From: Ornithinibacillus xuwenensis | GTDB taxonomy: Bacteria > Bacillota > Bacilli > Bacillales > Amphibacillaceae | Length of the DNA: 64,000 nt | Assembly (NCBI RefSeq): GCF_039614845.1 | Contig: NZ_JBDIML010000003.1 | Span: forward strand, 496,001-560,000 | Direction of reading: 5' to 3' | Shown: positions 35,685 through 44,765 of the stretch, in pieces | How positions within the stretch are numbered: the stretch's first letter is position 1 | How the letters are laid out: each line of letters opens with the position of its first letter | The notes under the pieces: model-generated | Told to the model about the DNA's origin: nothing | What the model saw: the letters and a program-made list of their open reading frames with translations, nothing else | Database searches by the model: none | Position numbers and translations under genes: made by a program

Positions 35685-37118
35685 CTAATCAATATTCTCT
35701 CCATTGGAATCTATTACTTTTTTATACCATTCAAAGCTTTTCTTTTTCATTCTTTTTAGGGTACCATTTCCTTCATTATCACGTTCTACATAAATATAGC
35801 CATAACGTTTTTTCATTTCACCAGTTGAAGCACTAACAATATCTATTGGCCCCCAGCTAGTATATCCAATTAGTTCTACGCCATCATTAATTGCTTCCTG
35901 CATTTCATGAATATGTGCACGAAGATACTCGATACGATAATCGTCATTAACCTCACCATTGGAATTAACCTCATCAATGGCACCAAGACCATTTTCTACA
36001 ATAAATAATGGCTTTTGGTAACGATCATATAATTGGTTAGCCGTAATTCTTAATCCTTTCGAGTCAATCGTCCAGCCCCATTCCGATTTCTCTAAATACG
36101 GATTAGTAATCGACCCAAATACATTTCCACTCGTAGTATTTTCTTGGATCTCAGGGTCAGTACTTGTAACCCGACTTGAATAATAACTAAATCCAATATA
36201 GTCTACAGTATGATTCTTAAGTATTTCTTCGTCTTCTTCATTCATTGTCAATTCAATAGCATTTTCTTGGAAAAATCGTTTCGCATATCCAGGATACTCT
36301 CCACGCGATTGGACATCGATAAAGAAAAACGATTCACGGTCTTTATTCATTGCATCCCATACATCATTCGGATTACTAGAGTATGCATAAGTCATACCAG
36401 CAGCAAGCATACAACCAATTTTCGCATCAGGGTTAATTTCATGTCCTGCTTTTACAGCTAAGGCACTAGCCACGAGCTGATGGTGAGCTGCCTGATATTT
36501 AACTTGCAGCTCGTTTTCCCCTTCTTCAAATACTAGTCCGGCACCAACAAAAGGTAGATGGAGTAACATATTTATTTCGTTAAAAGTTAACCAATAGTTA
36601 ACTTTATTTTTATAACGTTCAAATACCGTTTTTGCATATTTTTCAAAAAAATGTACTAGTTTACGATTCTTCCAGCTGCCATATGTTTCAACTAGATGTA
36701 CAGGAACATCAAAGTGAGCTAACGTCACAACTGGTTCAATTCCTTTACTGCGAAGTTCATCAAATAGATTATCATAAAATCTCAAACCAGCTTCATTAGG
36801 TTCTACGTCGTCTCCATTTGGAAATATTCTAGCCCAGGAAATAGAGAGTCGTAGAGCTTTAAAACCCATTTCTGCGAATAATGCTATATCGTCTTTGTAA
36901 CGATAATAGAAATCAATCGCTTCATGAGATGGATAATATTCACCTTCTATTGGATAAAAAGAAGGAAGATTTCCCAACATAATAGGGAAACGCTTCTCAC
37001 CTGTCGGAAGAAGATCTACTGTCGTTAAACCTTTTCCTTCTTCTAAAAATGCCCCTTCTGTTTGGTTTGCTGCAATTGCTCCTCCCCATAAGAAATCTTC
37101 CGGAAAACCATTCTTCAT
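35685..37118 (-). CDS. GH1 6-phospho-beta-glucosidase, second copy
   Basis: This is a 477-aa cytoplasmic enzyme that should split phosphorylated aryl- or disaccharide beta-glucosides delivered by the PTS. The acid/base region is NYWLTFNEINMLLH near residue 175 and the nucleophile region is PLFIVENGLGAID near residue 375. The opening FPEDFLWGGAIAANQTEGAFLEEGKG is typical of BglA-type enzymes. It is paralogous to the next upstream gene, from which it is separated by a hairpin, so it may be expressed at a lower level. It is last in the operon. Confidence 0.9.
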   Translation of the reverse strand: MKNGFPEDFLWGGAIAANQTEGAFLEEGKGLTTVDLLPTGEKRFPIMLGNLPSFYPIEGEYYPSHEAIDFYYRYKDDIALFAEMGFKALRLSISWARIFPNGDDVEPNEAGLRFYDNLFDELRSKGIEPVVTLAHFDVPVHLVETYGSWKNRKLVHFFEKYAKTVFERYKNKVNYWLTFNEINMLLHLPFVGAGLVFEEGENELQVKYQAAHHQLVASALAVKAGHEINPDAKIGCMLAAGMTYAYSSNPNDVWDAMNKDRESFFFIDVQSRGEYPGYAKRFFQENAIELTMNEEDEEILKNHTVDYIGFSYYSSRVTSTDPEIQENTTSGNVFGSITNPYLEKSEWGWTIDSKGLRITANQLYDRYQKPLFIVENGLGAIDEVNSNGEVNDDYRIEYLRAHIHEMQEAINDGVELIGYTSWGPIDIVSASTGEMKKRYGYIYVERDNEGNGTLKRMKKKSFEWYKKVIDSNGENID

Positions 37119-37150
37119 CTTTTAACTTCTCCTTCCATACTTAAAATAAA

Positions 37151-37174
37151 TCAGTGAGGGACAACCCCCCACTG
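37151..37174 (-). terminator. Intra-operon hairpin between the two GH1 genes
   Basis: TCAGTG-GGG pairs across a five-base loop with CCC-CACTGA, and a TTTATTTT tract follows on the minus strand. It may be a partial terminator or an mRNA-stabilising stem that tunes the two GH1 genes. Confidence 0.6.
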
Positions 37175-37184
37175 AATAATTTTT

Positions 37185-38621
37185 TTATAAGCTTTCTCCA
37201 TTAGAAGTAATAACATCTTTATACCAGAAGAACGACTTTTTACGGCTACGTTCCATCGTACCGCTACCATCATCATGCTTATCCACATAAATAAAACCAT
37301 AGCGCTTAGAATACTCACCAGATGACGCACTTACTAAATCAATACATCCCCAGCTTGTGTAACCAATTAAGTCTACACCATCTTCAACAGCTTCGCCCAT
37401 TTGTTCAATATGTGCACGCAGGTAATCGATACGATAATCATCATTAATAGATCCATCTTCTTCTACTTTGTCATAAGCTCCTAATCCATTCTCAACAACC
37501 ATTAGAGGTTTTTCATAACGACCATAAAGTTCGTTTAATGCAATACGTAAACCTACAGGGTCAATTTCCCATCCCCAATCACTCGCTTCTAAGAATGGGT
37601 TCTTAACGCCCCCGATTAAATTTCCTTCACCAATTTCTTCTGGTGTTTTTACTTTTTTATCCGTTCTTGACATATAGTAACTGAATGAGATAAAGTCTAC
37701 TGTTCCTTCTTTAATGACTTCAAGATCACCTTCATGAATATCAAGCTTAATATTATTCTCTTTAAAGTATCTTTCAGCAAAATAAGGATATTCCCCACGA
37801 ACCTGTACATCCCCGCAAAAGAAATTGAATAAATCTGCTTCCTGTCTAGCATGCATCACGTTCTCAGGATTCGAATCAAAAGAGTAAACGGGTGCGTAAA
37901 TCAACATGCAACCTATTTGTGAATCAGGAATAATTTCATGTCCAAGTTTAACTGCTTGTGCACTAGCCACAAATTGGTGGTGCAACCCTTGGAAGCTATC
38001 TTGTAAACGTGTTTCTTCACTTTCAGGTGAAAAACCAAGCCCTAATAATGGCATATGAGTAGCTCCGTTAATCTCATTGAAAGTTAACCAATATTTAACC
38101 TTATCTTTATAACGTGTTAAAATTGTTCTTACATAACGTTCAAAGAACCCAACAAGCTTACGGTTTCTCCAACCACCATACGCTTTGATTAAGTGTAAAG
38201 GTGTTTCATAGTGTGCGATTGTTACAAGTGGTTCAATTCCATGTTTATGAAGCTCATCAAATACACGATCATAGAATGCCAAACCTTCTTCACTCGGCTC
38301 AAGCTCATCACCATTAGGGAAAATACGACTCCACGCTATACTCATACGGAATACTTTAAAGCCCATTTCTGCAAATAATGCAATATCCTCTTTATAACGA
38401 TGATAGAAATCAATTGCTTCATGATTTGGATACATATATTTTGATTCATCAATTTCGAAATCGAAACCAGTTTGAGAAAGTAATTTGAGTCTCGCTTTTT
38501 TTCCACCTGGTAGAACATCTGCAAGATTAAGACCCTTTCCACCTTCATTGAAACCACCTTCTAATTGATTGGCCGCTGTAGCGCCACCCCATAAAAATCC
38601 TTCTGGAAATCGGTTTACCAT
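37185..38621 (-). CDS. bglA: GH1 6-phospho-beta-glucosidase, first copy
   Basis: This is a 478-aa GH1 enzyme with KYWLTFNEINGATHM as the acid/base region and KPLMVVENGLGAYD as the nucleophile region. It opens FPEGFLWGGATAANQLEGGFNEGGKG. The Gly/Lys surroundings and length match 6-phospho-beta-glucosidases, which agrees with the PTS permease gene upstream. GGAGGAATAAAAC precedes ATG 38621. The second GH1 gene downstream is about as long and clearly related, pointing to a tandem duplication with possible division of substrates. Confidence 0.9.
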   Translation of the reverse strand: MVNRFPEGFLWGGATAANQLEGGFNEGGKGLNLADVLPGGKKARLKLLSQTGFDFEIDESKYMYPNHEAIDFYHRYKEDIALFAEMGFKVFRMSIAWSRIFPNGDELEPSEEGLAFYDRVFDELHKHGIEPLVTIAHYETPLHLIKAYGGWRNRKLVGFFERYVRTILTRYKDKVKYWLTFNEINGATHMPLLGLGFSPESEETRLQDSFQGLHHQFVASAQAVKLGHEIIPDSQIGCMLIYAPVYSFDSNPENVMHARQEADLFNFFCGDVQVRGEYPYFAERYFKENNIKLDIHEGDLEVIKEGTVDFISFSYYMSRTDKKVKTPEEIGEGNLIGGVKNPFLEASDWGWEIDPVGLRIALNELYGRYEKPLMVVENGLGAYDKVEEDGSINDDYRIDYLRAHIEQMGEAVEDGVDLIGYTSWGCIDLVSASSGEYSKRYGFIYVDKHDDGSGTMERSRKKSFFWYKDVITSNGESL

Positions 38622-38667
38622 GTTTTATTCCTCCTATGCCATCTATTTAAGCAAGCTATGCTTATGT

Positions 38668-38709
38668 AAAGAAAAGGCGCTTCATTTTCCTTTGAAACGC
38701 TTTTTCTTT
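38668..38709 (-). terminator. Intra-operon hairpin between bglP and the first GH1 gene
   Basis: Arms of about 17 bases (AAAGAAAA-GCG-TTCA and complement) with a short loop end in TTTTCTTT on the minus strand. No RAT sequence overlaps it, so it is not an obvious second LicT target. Confidence 0.6.
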
Positions 38710-38734
38710 GCAGTTTTCATACTTTCGTCTCACT

Positions 38735-40660
38735 TTACTTTGCTCTTAATTCAATTAATAAATCTTGAGATTTTACTTCTTGTTCGTTAATTGCAGAAAT
38801 CTCAAATTGGTCGTGGTTTGTTACAACTACAGGAGTAGTTAAAACAAAGCCTGCTTCTTCAATTCCATTTACATCAAACTCAATTAGTAATTGCCCTCTT
38901 TCAACACGGCTACCTTGTGCTGTATGAGTAGTGAAATATTTCCCATTTAATTGAACCGTATCCATACCAATATGGATTAAAATCTCAGCACCTTCATCAG
39001 ATGTAATACCAATTGCGTGGTTACTAGGAAATAATGCTGAAACAGTTCCGGATACAGGTGCATATAATTTACCTTCAGAAGGTTCTACAGCAACCCCTTT
39101 ACCTAAAGCACCAGATTTAAACGCTGTATCTCCAATTTCTTCTAATTTTCTCACTTGACCATTAAATGGACTAACAATAACTTCATTATTTACGTTTTGT
39201 TCTGGGTGATTTGCACCTGCAACTTTTTGTGAAGCTTCCTCTTGAGATGCAGTTCCTTCAACTTTGCGAATCCCACCAAAGAAGTAAGTTAATACAAAAG
39301 CTAAAACCATACCAACTGCTGCAGCGATAATAGCACCAATAATTCCCATATCTATACCCTCTGGAGAAATGAAACTAGGAAGTTGGAATACACCAAGGCC
39401 ACCCATTTCATATCCTGTTGTACCAAAAACTCCTAACATCGCTCCACCAAGTGCTGATGTGATTAACGTAAATATAAACGGTCTCTTAAGTGGTAATGCA
39501 ATACCGTACATACCAGGTTCAGTAACACCAAATATTGCTGAAATAAATGCTGGCGCACTAAGTGTTTTTGTTTTTTGGTTACTTGATTTCAACCAAACTG
39601 CTAGAATAGCTCCTGCTAAAGCAAATGAGTGAACAAATATTAATGCTAATATTGGGTCATATCCTTGAGATGTGAAGTTGTTAAGTGCAATTGGAACAAG
39701 ACCCCAGTGAAGACCAAACATAACAAACACTAACCAGAAACCACCCAGGAAAGTTCCTGCAATAACAGGGCTTAAATCATACACCCAAATAGTAGCTTGG
39801 CCTAATAATTGACTTGCCCACGTTGCGATTGGTCCTATTATGATAAATGTTAACGGGATAATAATAAGCAATGTGAACATTGGAACTAAAAACATTCTTA
39901 CAACAGATGGAATTACTCTTGCAAAAAACTTCTCAAGTTTTGCTGCAAAAAATGCTGAGATAATGATTGGAATAACTGACATTGAATAAGTCATTAAAAT
40001 AACTGGAATACCAAAGAATTCAATATAAACTGGTGACTCAAACATCGTTCCCGTAAATAACGTATACAATGGATCACCAGCATTCGGAATTCCTTCAAGT
40101 GCTGGATAAACCAAAGCCATCGCAATGACCATTCCCAAGAACGGTGTTCCACCAAACTTCTTCATTGCTGTATACCCTAATATAATTGGTAAGAAATAAA
40201 ATAGTCCATCTCCAATTGCGTTTAAGATTTGGTATGTTCCACCTGTATTATCTAACCATCCAAGTGCTACAAATAGAGCATTAAAGCCCTTTATCATACC
40301 GGAAGCAGCTAATACTCCAAGAATTGGAGTAAAAATTCCTGAAATCAAATCTATAAATCTGTTAAATAAACTACCTTTCTCTCCACCATCTTCATCAACT
40401 GGTTTTGCAGCTTCAAAACCACCTTCAGCTAAAACTGCTTTATATACATCTGACACATGATTGCCGATTACTACTTGATATTGGCCACCACTTTTCATAA
40501 CGGTGACAACACCATCCATATTTTTCAATACATCTGTATTCGCTTTACTTTCATCCTTTAACTTAAAACGAAGACGAGTTATACAGTGAACCACACTGTT
40601 AACGTTTTCTTGTCCGCCGACATTTGTAATAATGTCTTTTGCCAATTGATTGTACTTCAT
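38735..40660 (-). CDS. bglP: Beta-glucoside PTS permease, IIBCA
   Basis: This is a 641-aa single-chain enzyme II. Residues 1-90 are the IIB domain with the phospho-cysteine in VVHCITRLRFKLKDE. Residues 105-465 are IIC with about ten hydrophobic segments. Residues 500-641 are a glucose-type IIA domain with the phospho-histidine in AEILIHIGMDTVQLNG. I start at ATG 40660 with GAGGGTGG upstream; the longer frame lacks a site. It imports and phosphorylates beta-glucosides for the two GH1 enzymes downstream. Its leader carries a RAT and terminator. Confidence 0.93.
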   Translation of the reverse strand: MKYNQLAKDIITNVGGQENVNSVVHCITRLRFKLKDESKANTDVLKNMDGVVTVMKSGGQYQVVIGNHVSDVYKAVLAEGGFEAAKPVDEDGGEKGSLFNRFIDLISGIFTPILGVLAASGMIKGFNALFVALGWLDNTGGTYQILNAIGDGLFYFLPIILGYTAMKKFGGTPFLGMVIAMALVYPALEGIPNAGDPLYTLFTGTMFESPVYIEFFGIPVILMTYSMSVIPIIISAFFAAKLEKFFARVIPSVVRMFLVPMFTLLIIIPLTFIIIGPIATWASQLLGQATIWVYDLSPVIAGTFLGGFWLVFVMFGLHWGLVPIALNNFTSQGYDPILALIFVHSFALAGAILAVWLKSSNQKTKTLSAPAFISAIFGVTEPGMYGIALPLKRPFIFTLITSALGGAMLGVFGTTGYEMGGLGVFQLPSFISPEGIDMGIIGAIIAAAVGMVLAFVLTYFFGGIRKVEGTASQEEASQKVAGANHPEQNVNNEVIVSPFNGQVRKLEEIGDTAFKSGALGKGVAVEPSEGKLYAPVSGTVSALFPSNHAIGITSDEGAEILIHIGMDTVQLNGKYFTTHTAQGSRVERGQLLIEFDVNGIEEAGFVLTTPVVVTNHDQFEISAINEQEVKSQDLLIELRAK

Positions 40661-40691
40661 ATCTTTCCACCCTCTCCTTAATTTTTCAAAT

Positions 40692-40753
40692 AAAAAACCT
40701 GAACCAATTTGAATTAGCACACAGGTATTGTGTGTTTCAAATCGATTCAGGTT
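40692..40753 (-). terminator. LicT-controlled leader terminator upstream of bglP
   Basis: AACCTGAATCGATTTGAA pairs with TTCAAATTGGTTCAGGTT and ends in T6, 32 bases before bglP. A smaller CACACA-TGTGTG hairpin forms the loop. Its 5' arm shares four bases with the RAT, so the two folds exclude each other. Confidence 0.88.
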
Positions 40754-40776
40754 ATGCCCAAAATAGGTAACATTCC
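40750..40776 (-). promoter_or_regulatory. RAT antiterminator site for LicT
   Basis: The 27-base stretch begins GGAATGTTAC and ends GGGCATAACC. This agrees with the Bacillus RAT consensus (GGATTGTTACTG...GCAGGCAAAACC) in both conserved blocks. LicT bound here would block the overlapping terminator. Confidence 0.82.
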
Positions 40777-40822
40777 TAATTATTAATATTAAGTTCTTTG
40801 TCGTAAATTAATTTACATCTTA

Positions 40823-40872
40823 AAATTACCATGACTTTTATACCATGTCAACAAAAAAATAAAACGTTTTCA
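40823..40872 (-). promoter_or_regulatory. bglP promoter with adjacent cre-like box
   Basis: TTGACA (40846-40851) and TAATTT (40823-40828) are 17 bases apart on the minus strand, about 47 bases before the RAT. Just upstream, TGAAAACGTTTTAT (40859-40872) matches the cre consensus at 12 of 14 positions. The promoter is strong, and control should act by catabolite repression plus antitermination. Confidence 0.75.
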
Positions 40873-40876
40873 TTCG

Positions 40877-41737
40877 TTAGAGATTTTGACTAGAATTTTG
40901 CTGACGGTAAGTTACTCGATGAATATGGACTGTTAAGTAAACTTCATCGTCCTTTGAGAGAAGCCATTCAAAGTTATTTTTAAAATAGATTGCTATTTTC
41001 TTCGTACAAGCATACGCTTCTTCATATTTTCTTTGGATTTGCTCGTAAAGAAAATCATCTAAAGTATCCTCATTTTTCTCTTTTCTAATATATCGTACAG
41101 CAAAAAAGCGAAGATGTGTTAAAAACCGATCATAGTTAATTGACAATTCATCAAGTTCCATTTTGTAATGATATTTAACAATATTTAATACATTATCAAC
41201 TACATCGGTTACTTGAATCGCCATCGCCATATTTTCCCCAGAAATTCCACTGTTTACTAAATGTAACGCGATTGATGCCGCTTCATCCTCATCAAGCCTT
41301 ATCTCAGTATGCGCTTCTATTATATCCAGGGCCTTCAATCCAATCTCAAATTCCCTTTTATAATATTTTCGAATTTCATATAATAGAGTGTTCTTTAATT
41401 GAATCCCTTGTTGGTATCTACTAATCGCAAAACTAATGTGATCCGTTAATGCTACATACAAATATTCATCTAATTTGTATGGCAAATTCATTTGCGCGAA
41501 TTCTAATATTTCAGAGGATATATCTAAATATTTTTCAGAGGTATTTTTTAATAGCTGATGTAATTTTTCTGTTATTCCTGATTTTTGCAGCACAAATGTT
41601 TTTTCAATTTTAGACGGATCAATCGATTCCCCAACCTTTTTTTGAAATGCAAGACCTTTTCCCATCACGACCAATTCTTGCTTATTTTCATTCACTGTTA
41701 TGACAACATTATTGTTTAATACTTTATTAATTTTCAT
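40877..41737 (-). CDS. licT: BglG/LicT family antiterminator
   Basis: This is a 286-aa RNA-binding regulator. Residues 1-55 are the CAT domain (MKINKVLNNNVVITVNENKQE), which binds the RAT as a dimer. Two PRD domains follow, with conserved histidines in ALTDHISFAI, SIALHLVNSG, LTHLRFFAV and LTVHIHRVT. HPr and BglP normally phosphorylate these sites to set activity by inducer and glucose status. I start at ATG 41737. It lies upstream of bglP on the same strand, and the perfect partner site sits in the bglP leader. Confidence 0.92.
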   Translation of the reverse strand: MKINKVLNNNVVITVNENKQELVVMGKGLAFQKKVGESIDPSKIEKTFVLQKSGITEKLHQLLKNTSEKYLDISSEILEFAQMNLPYKLDEYLYVALTDHISFAISRYQQGIQLKNTLLYEIRKYYKREFEIGLKALDIIEAHTEIRLDEDEAASIALHLVNSGISGENMAMAIQVTDVVDNVLNIVKYHYKMELDELSINYDRFLTHLRFFAVRYIRKEKNEDTLDDFLYEQIQRKYEEAYACTKKIAIYFKNNFEWLLSKDDEVYLTVHIHRVTYRQQNSSQNL

Positions 41738-42002
41738 GAGTTCGCTACCTCTAATTTTTTGACATAGTTGTTTTTTATCATACATTATACTATGAGTCAA
41801 AATTAATTAGCTAGTATTATTTGATAATTTCGACATTGCTAGAAGTCGGTGACGATTTAATCTAGATGAATCAGTTGCTGTTCTCACACTTGGTTTGAAC
41901 AGGTTTGTACAATTTTCAAAAGAGCGTATGACATATAAAGAATTATGTTCTTCCAATCGTATAAGGGGAGGATTGTGTTTATCTTTAAATATTCACAACC
42001 AA
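41738..42002. other. Upstream region of licT
   Basis: Just above licT the minus strand carries TTGACT and a TATAAT nearby, but not at a good spacing for one promoter. The rest shows no hairpin, repeat or small gene that I can support. Confidence 0.4.
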
Positions 42003-42039
42003 CAAAAAGCAGGACAGGGTAACACTCCCCATCCTACTT
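42003..42039 (-). terminator. Terminator of the Bce-type ABC operon
   Basis: AGTAGGATGGGG and CCCTGTCCTGCT pair with one or two mismatches just beyond the permease stop and end in TTTTTG on the minus strand. Confidence 0.75.
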
Positions 42040-42043
42040 AATT

Positions 42044-43927
42044 TTAGTATATTTCATGTTTTATTTGTTTGACATAGAAAAAACGTACAATTATGAAATA
42101 AATCATTTGAATGCAAGCAAAACTTCCCAGTACAAGCACAGCTTCCTTAGTCAAATTGAAGTCAAACAAGTGGGATAGCGCAGTAAGAGCGACACCGCCG
42201 TGAATTAATGCAACCATGATTGGCGCAAAAAATAAGAGCACAGTCTGCCTATTCACGACTTTATTCAGTTCTCCTTGTGCTAACCCAATCTTGGCAATGG
42301 AACGAAATTTGCGCTTGTCTTCGTCTAAATCCGTGTATAACCGAAAATAAAGGAAGCTCCCTGCGGATACAAAGAACACAATACCGATGAATAAACCAAT
42401 AAATAATATTGGTCCATAGGACTTATTGATTTGATAAGTGATATAATCCATTACTTGTGCCTCATATCCAACTTTATCTTCAATAATTCGTCCTGCATCT
42501 ACAAGCTGGTCAGTCTGCCCTTCTTCCGCTTGCCAAACATAGTATTGATTACTTCTAGTAGGGGCACTGAGCTCGTCATATCGATTGTCATGGACAATAT
42601 AGTAACCTGATAACTCTGGAAATACCTCTGTTTGAATTCTGGTAGATGGTTGAAGCTCTGTCTCATTTTCCAATATAATTGGTGTTTCCATCAGTGCTTC
42701 AGCCTCATTTGAATTGGCTAAGACTTTTGAGCTTTGATCTACAACAATCGCCTCGTTTTCAGCAGGCTGGACTTGTTTTTCACCAATTAAACTAGCAAAG
42801 TCATTGTAGTCTGAAGCCTTTACAATCAAAACACCTTGATCACGAGAGGAATATTCATAATAAGACAGTTCTACTTGTCTCATCTCTGCTTCGATATTTT
42901 CTTCCCTAAGTATCTCATTAATTTGCTGAATATTTTCATCAGTACTATTACCCTCCGTTGGAAGATACGTAATAGAAAATGGATTAGCCTCCGTTACGCC
43001 ACGTGTAATGTAAGATTGAAAACCGAATAGTGTACCAATTGCACTGAAAGCTACCGTTGAAATAATCGCAACCATAAAAAAAGTTCTAGCGTTGTCCTTC
43101 ATACGAAAACCTAAATCCGAAAACAATAGCATATTGGTTCTACGCCAAAATATCGCTTTATTTCTTTTTAAGCGACGAATAATAGAAACACTAAGCTGGG
43201 TGAACAACAGATACGTTCCAATTGTCACAAGGATAACTACCGGAACCAATGCATAAACCACATAAATCCCCGTAACATATAAAGCAATTCCATAACCTAA
43301 AGCTAGTAAGAGTGCTGCAAGAATTGCTAATAAACTATTAGCCCTCGGTTCCCCCTTCGATTGCTTATCACCCTTAATTAAATCAATCAATTTTTTCGTC
43401 CGAAGTACAAATGCAACAAATATGGAGATAATAAAAAACAGAATGATAAAGCTAATAAATGTTACAACAATAGCAAGGGTTGGAAAATAGAAATTAAGTG
43501 ACTCACTTATAATTAATACATTTTCTGCGATGAGTAGGATGACTTTTGCAAAAACCAGACCAATTAATATCCCTCCTACTGTCGCAAGAAAGCCTATCAA
43601 AATATTTTCTAAAAACACCATTAAACGAATTTGCTTACTTGATGCTCCTTGTGTCATTAATAGCCCAAACTCTCGCTTTCGTGATTGGAGAAACGAACTC
43701 ATAGAGTACAATACAAAAAAGAAAGAAAAGAGATAGATAATCCCTCCAGCTACCACCATTCCAAATAAGGCACTTGAATGAACCGTACCTCCTGAGAAAG
43801 CTGGGTGAAAAGCAAAAATAGCAAAGGTAAAAAACACCATGACGGTAAATAGACTGCTTAAAAAATAGGCGGCATACAATCGTTTGTTACGCAGTACGAT
43901 TTTAAACGCGAATTGACGAAAAGTCAT
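42044..43927 (-). CDS. BceB-type ABC permease
   Basis: This is a 627-aa permease with about ten hydrophobic segments and one outer domain of roughly 200 residues (about 310-510) between segments 7 and 8. That arrangement is specific to Bce-type peptide-detoxification transporters. FtsX-like motifs appear in LLMTQGASSKQIRLMVFLENILIG and KFRSIAKIGLAQGELNKVV. Its start overlaps the ATPase gene by 26 bases. In this family the permease also acts as the sensor that controls the kinase. Likely ligands are cell-wall-active peptides such as bacitracin or lantibiotics, not identifiable here. Confidence 0.88.
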   Translation of the reverse strand: MTFRQFAFKIVLRNKRLYAAYFLSSLFTVMVFFTFAIFAFHPAFSGGTVHSSALFGMVVAGGIIYLFSFFFVLYSMSSFLQSRKREFGLLMTQGASSKQIRLMVFLENILIGFLATVGGILIGLVFAKVILLIAENVLIISESLNFYFPTLAIVVTFISFIILFFIISIFVAFVLRTKKLIDLIKGDKQSKGEPRANSLLAILAALLLALGYGIALYVTGIYVVYALVPVVILVTIGTYLLFTQLSVSIIRRLKRNKAIFWRRTNMLLFSDLGFRMKDNARTFFMVAIISTVAFSAIGTLFGFQSYITRGVTEANPFSITYLPTEGNSTDENIQQINEILREENIEAEMRQVELSYYEYSSRDQGVLIVKASDYNDFASLIGEKQVQPAENEAIVVDQSSKVLANSNEAEALMETPIILENETELQPSTRIQTEVFPELSGYYIVHDNRYDELSAPTRSNQYYVWQAEEGQTDQLVDAGRIIEDKVGYEAQVMDYITYQINKSYGPILFIGLFIGIVFFVSAGSFLYFRLYTDLDEDKRKFRSIAKIGLAQGELNKVVNRQTVLLFFAPIMVALIHGGVALTALSHLFDFNLTKEAVLVLGSFACIQMIYFIIVRFFYVKQIKHEIY

Positions 43928-44666
43928 GACCGTCGCCTCCCATCAAGGAAAGCATATCAATTATTTTTTGAAAGAATGCTTGTCTACTCTCCCCACGATG
44001 AATTTCCGAATACAGCTTACCATCACGGATGAAAATTACCCGATCTGAATAACTAGCTGCTTGTGGGTCATGCGTCACCATTAATAAACTTGTTTTTTCC
44101 TTTTCATTTATGGTTACTAGCATCTCCATGACATCCTTAGATGCTTTAGAATCAAGATTACCAGTTGGCTCATCAGCAAGTAAAAGTTTTGGTTCATGAA
44201 TCATGGCTCGTGCAACCGCAACGCGCTGTGCTTGACCACCAGATGTTTCATAGGTTCTCTTCCCCATAATTCCTGAAATACCTAATTTATCTGCAATGGT
44301 ATGTGCCTTTTTCTTCATTTCCTTCACGCGAGCCCCATCTAATGTCAACGGCAAAACAATATTCACTTCTACCGTTAATGTATGGAGTAAATTAAAGTCC
44401 TGAAAAATAAATCCAAGTTCCTGTCTCCGAAATTTGGCCAAGTCATTCTTCTGGAGCATATGTGGATTTTTCCCATCTACTTCCACGGAACCTGTTGTAG
44501 GTTCATCAATCGTAGCAATAATATTTAACAATGTTGTTTTACCACTTCCAGAAGGGCCCATGATAGCCACAAACTCACCTTTATCAATTTCTAATTGAAT
44601 ATCCTGTAAAGCTCGATAAGCAACTTTTCCCTCATATACTTTACCTATTCGATTCAATGTAAGCAT
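43902..44666 (-). CDS. BceA-type ABC ATPase
   Basis: This is a 254-aa ATPase with Walker A GPSGSGKTT near residue 38, Q-loop GFIFQDFNLLHTLTVEVNI, signature ETSGGQAQRVAVARA, Walker B LLLADEPTGNLD and H-loop MVTHDPQAA. These fit the BceA/YxdL group of the MacB-like family. The signature begins TSGGQ rather than LSGGQ, a small variation. AAGGTGATC precedes ATG 44666. A predicted BceR box and a -10 element precede the gene, so its expression should rise strongly on peptide challenge. Confidence 0.92.
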   Translation of the reverse strand: MLTLNRIGKVYEGKVAYRALQDIQLEIDKGEFVAIMGPSGSGKTTLLNIIATIDEPTTGSVEVDGKNPHMLQKNDLAKFRRQELGFIFQDFNLLHTLTVEVNIVLPLTLDGARVKEMKKKAHTIADKLGISGIMGKRTYETSGGQAQRVAVARAMIHEPKLLLADEPTGNLDSKASKDVMEMLVTINEKEKTSLLMVTHDPQAASYSDRVIFIRDGKLYSEIHRGESRQAFFQKIIDMLSLMGGDGHDFSSIRV

Positions 44667-44700
44667 AATTGATCACCTTCTTCGTTCATTTTATTGTCTT

Positions 44701-44765
44701 AGTATAGCGTGATTTTTTCCTAGATAACCATCGATTATGCTTTCATGAATCTTACATTGATGTAA
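44701..44765 (-). promoter_or_regulatory. Predicted BceR box and promoter of the ABC genes
   Basis: TTACATTGATGTAA (44752-44765) is a perfect TNACA-N4-TGTAA inverted repeat, the BceR-family recognition element. It sits across the kinase stop codon. A TATACT -10 box without a good -35 lies at 44701-44706, which fits activation by the bound regulator. Confidence 0.7.
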
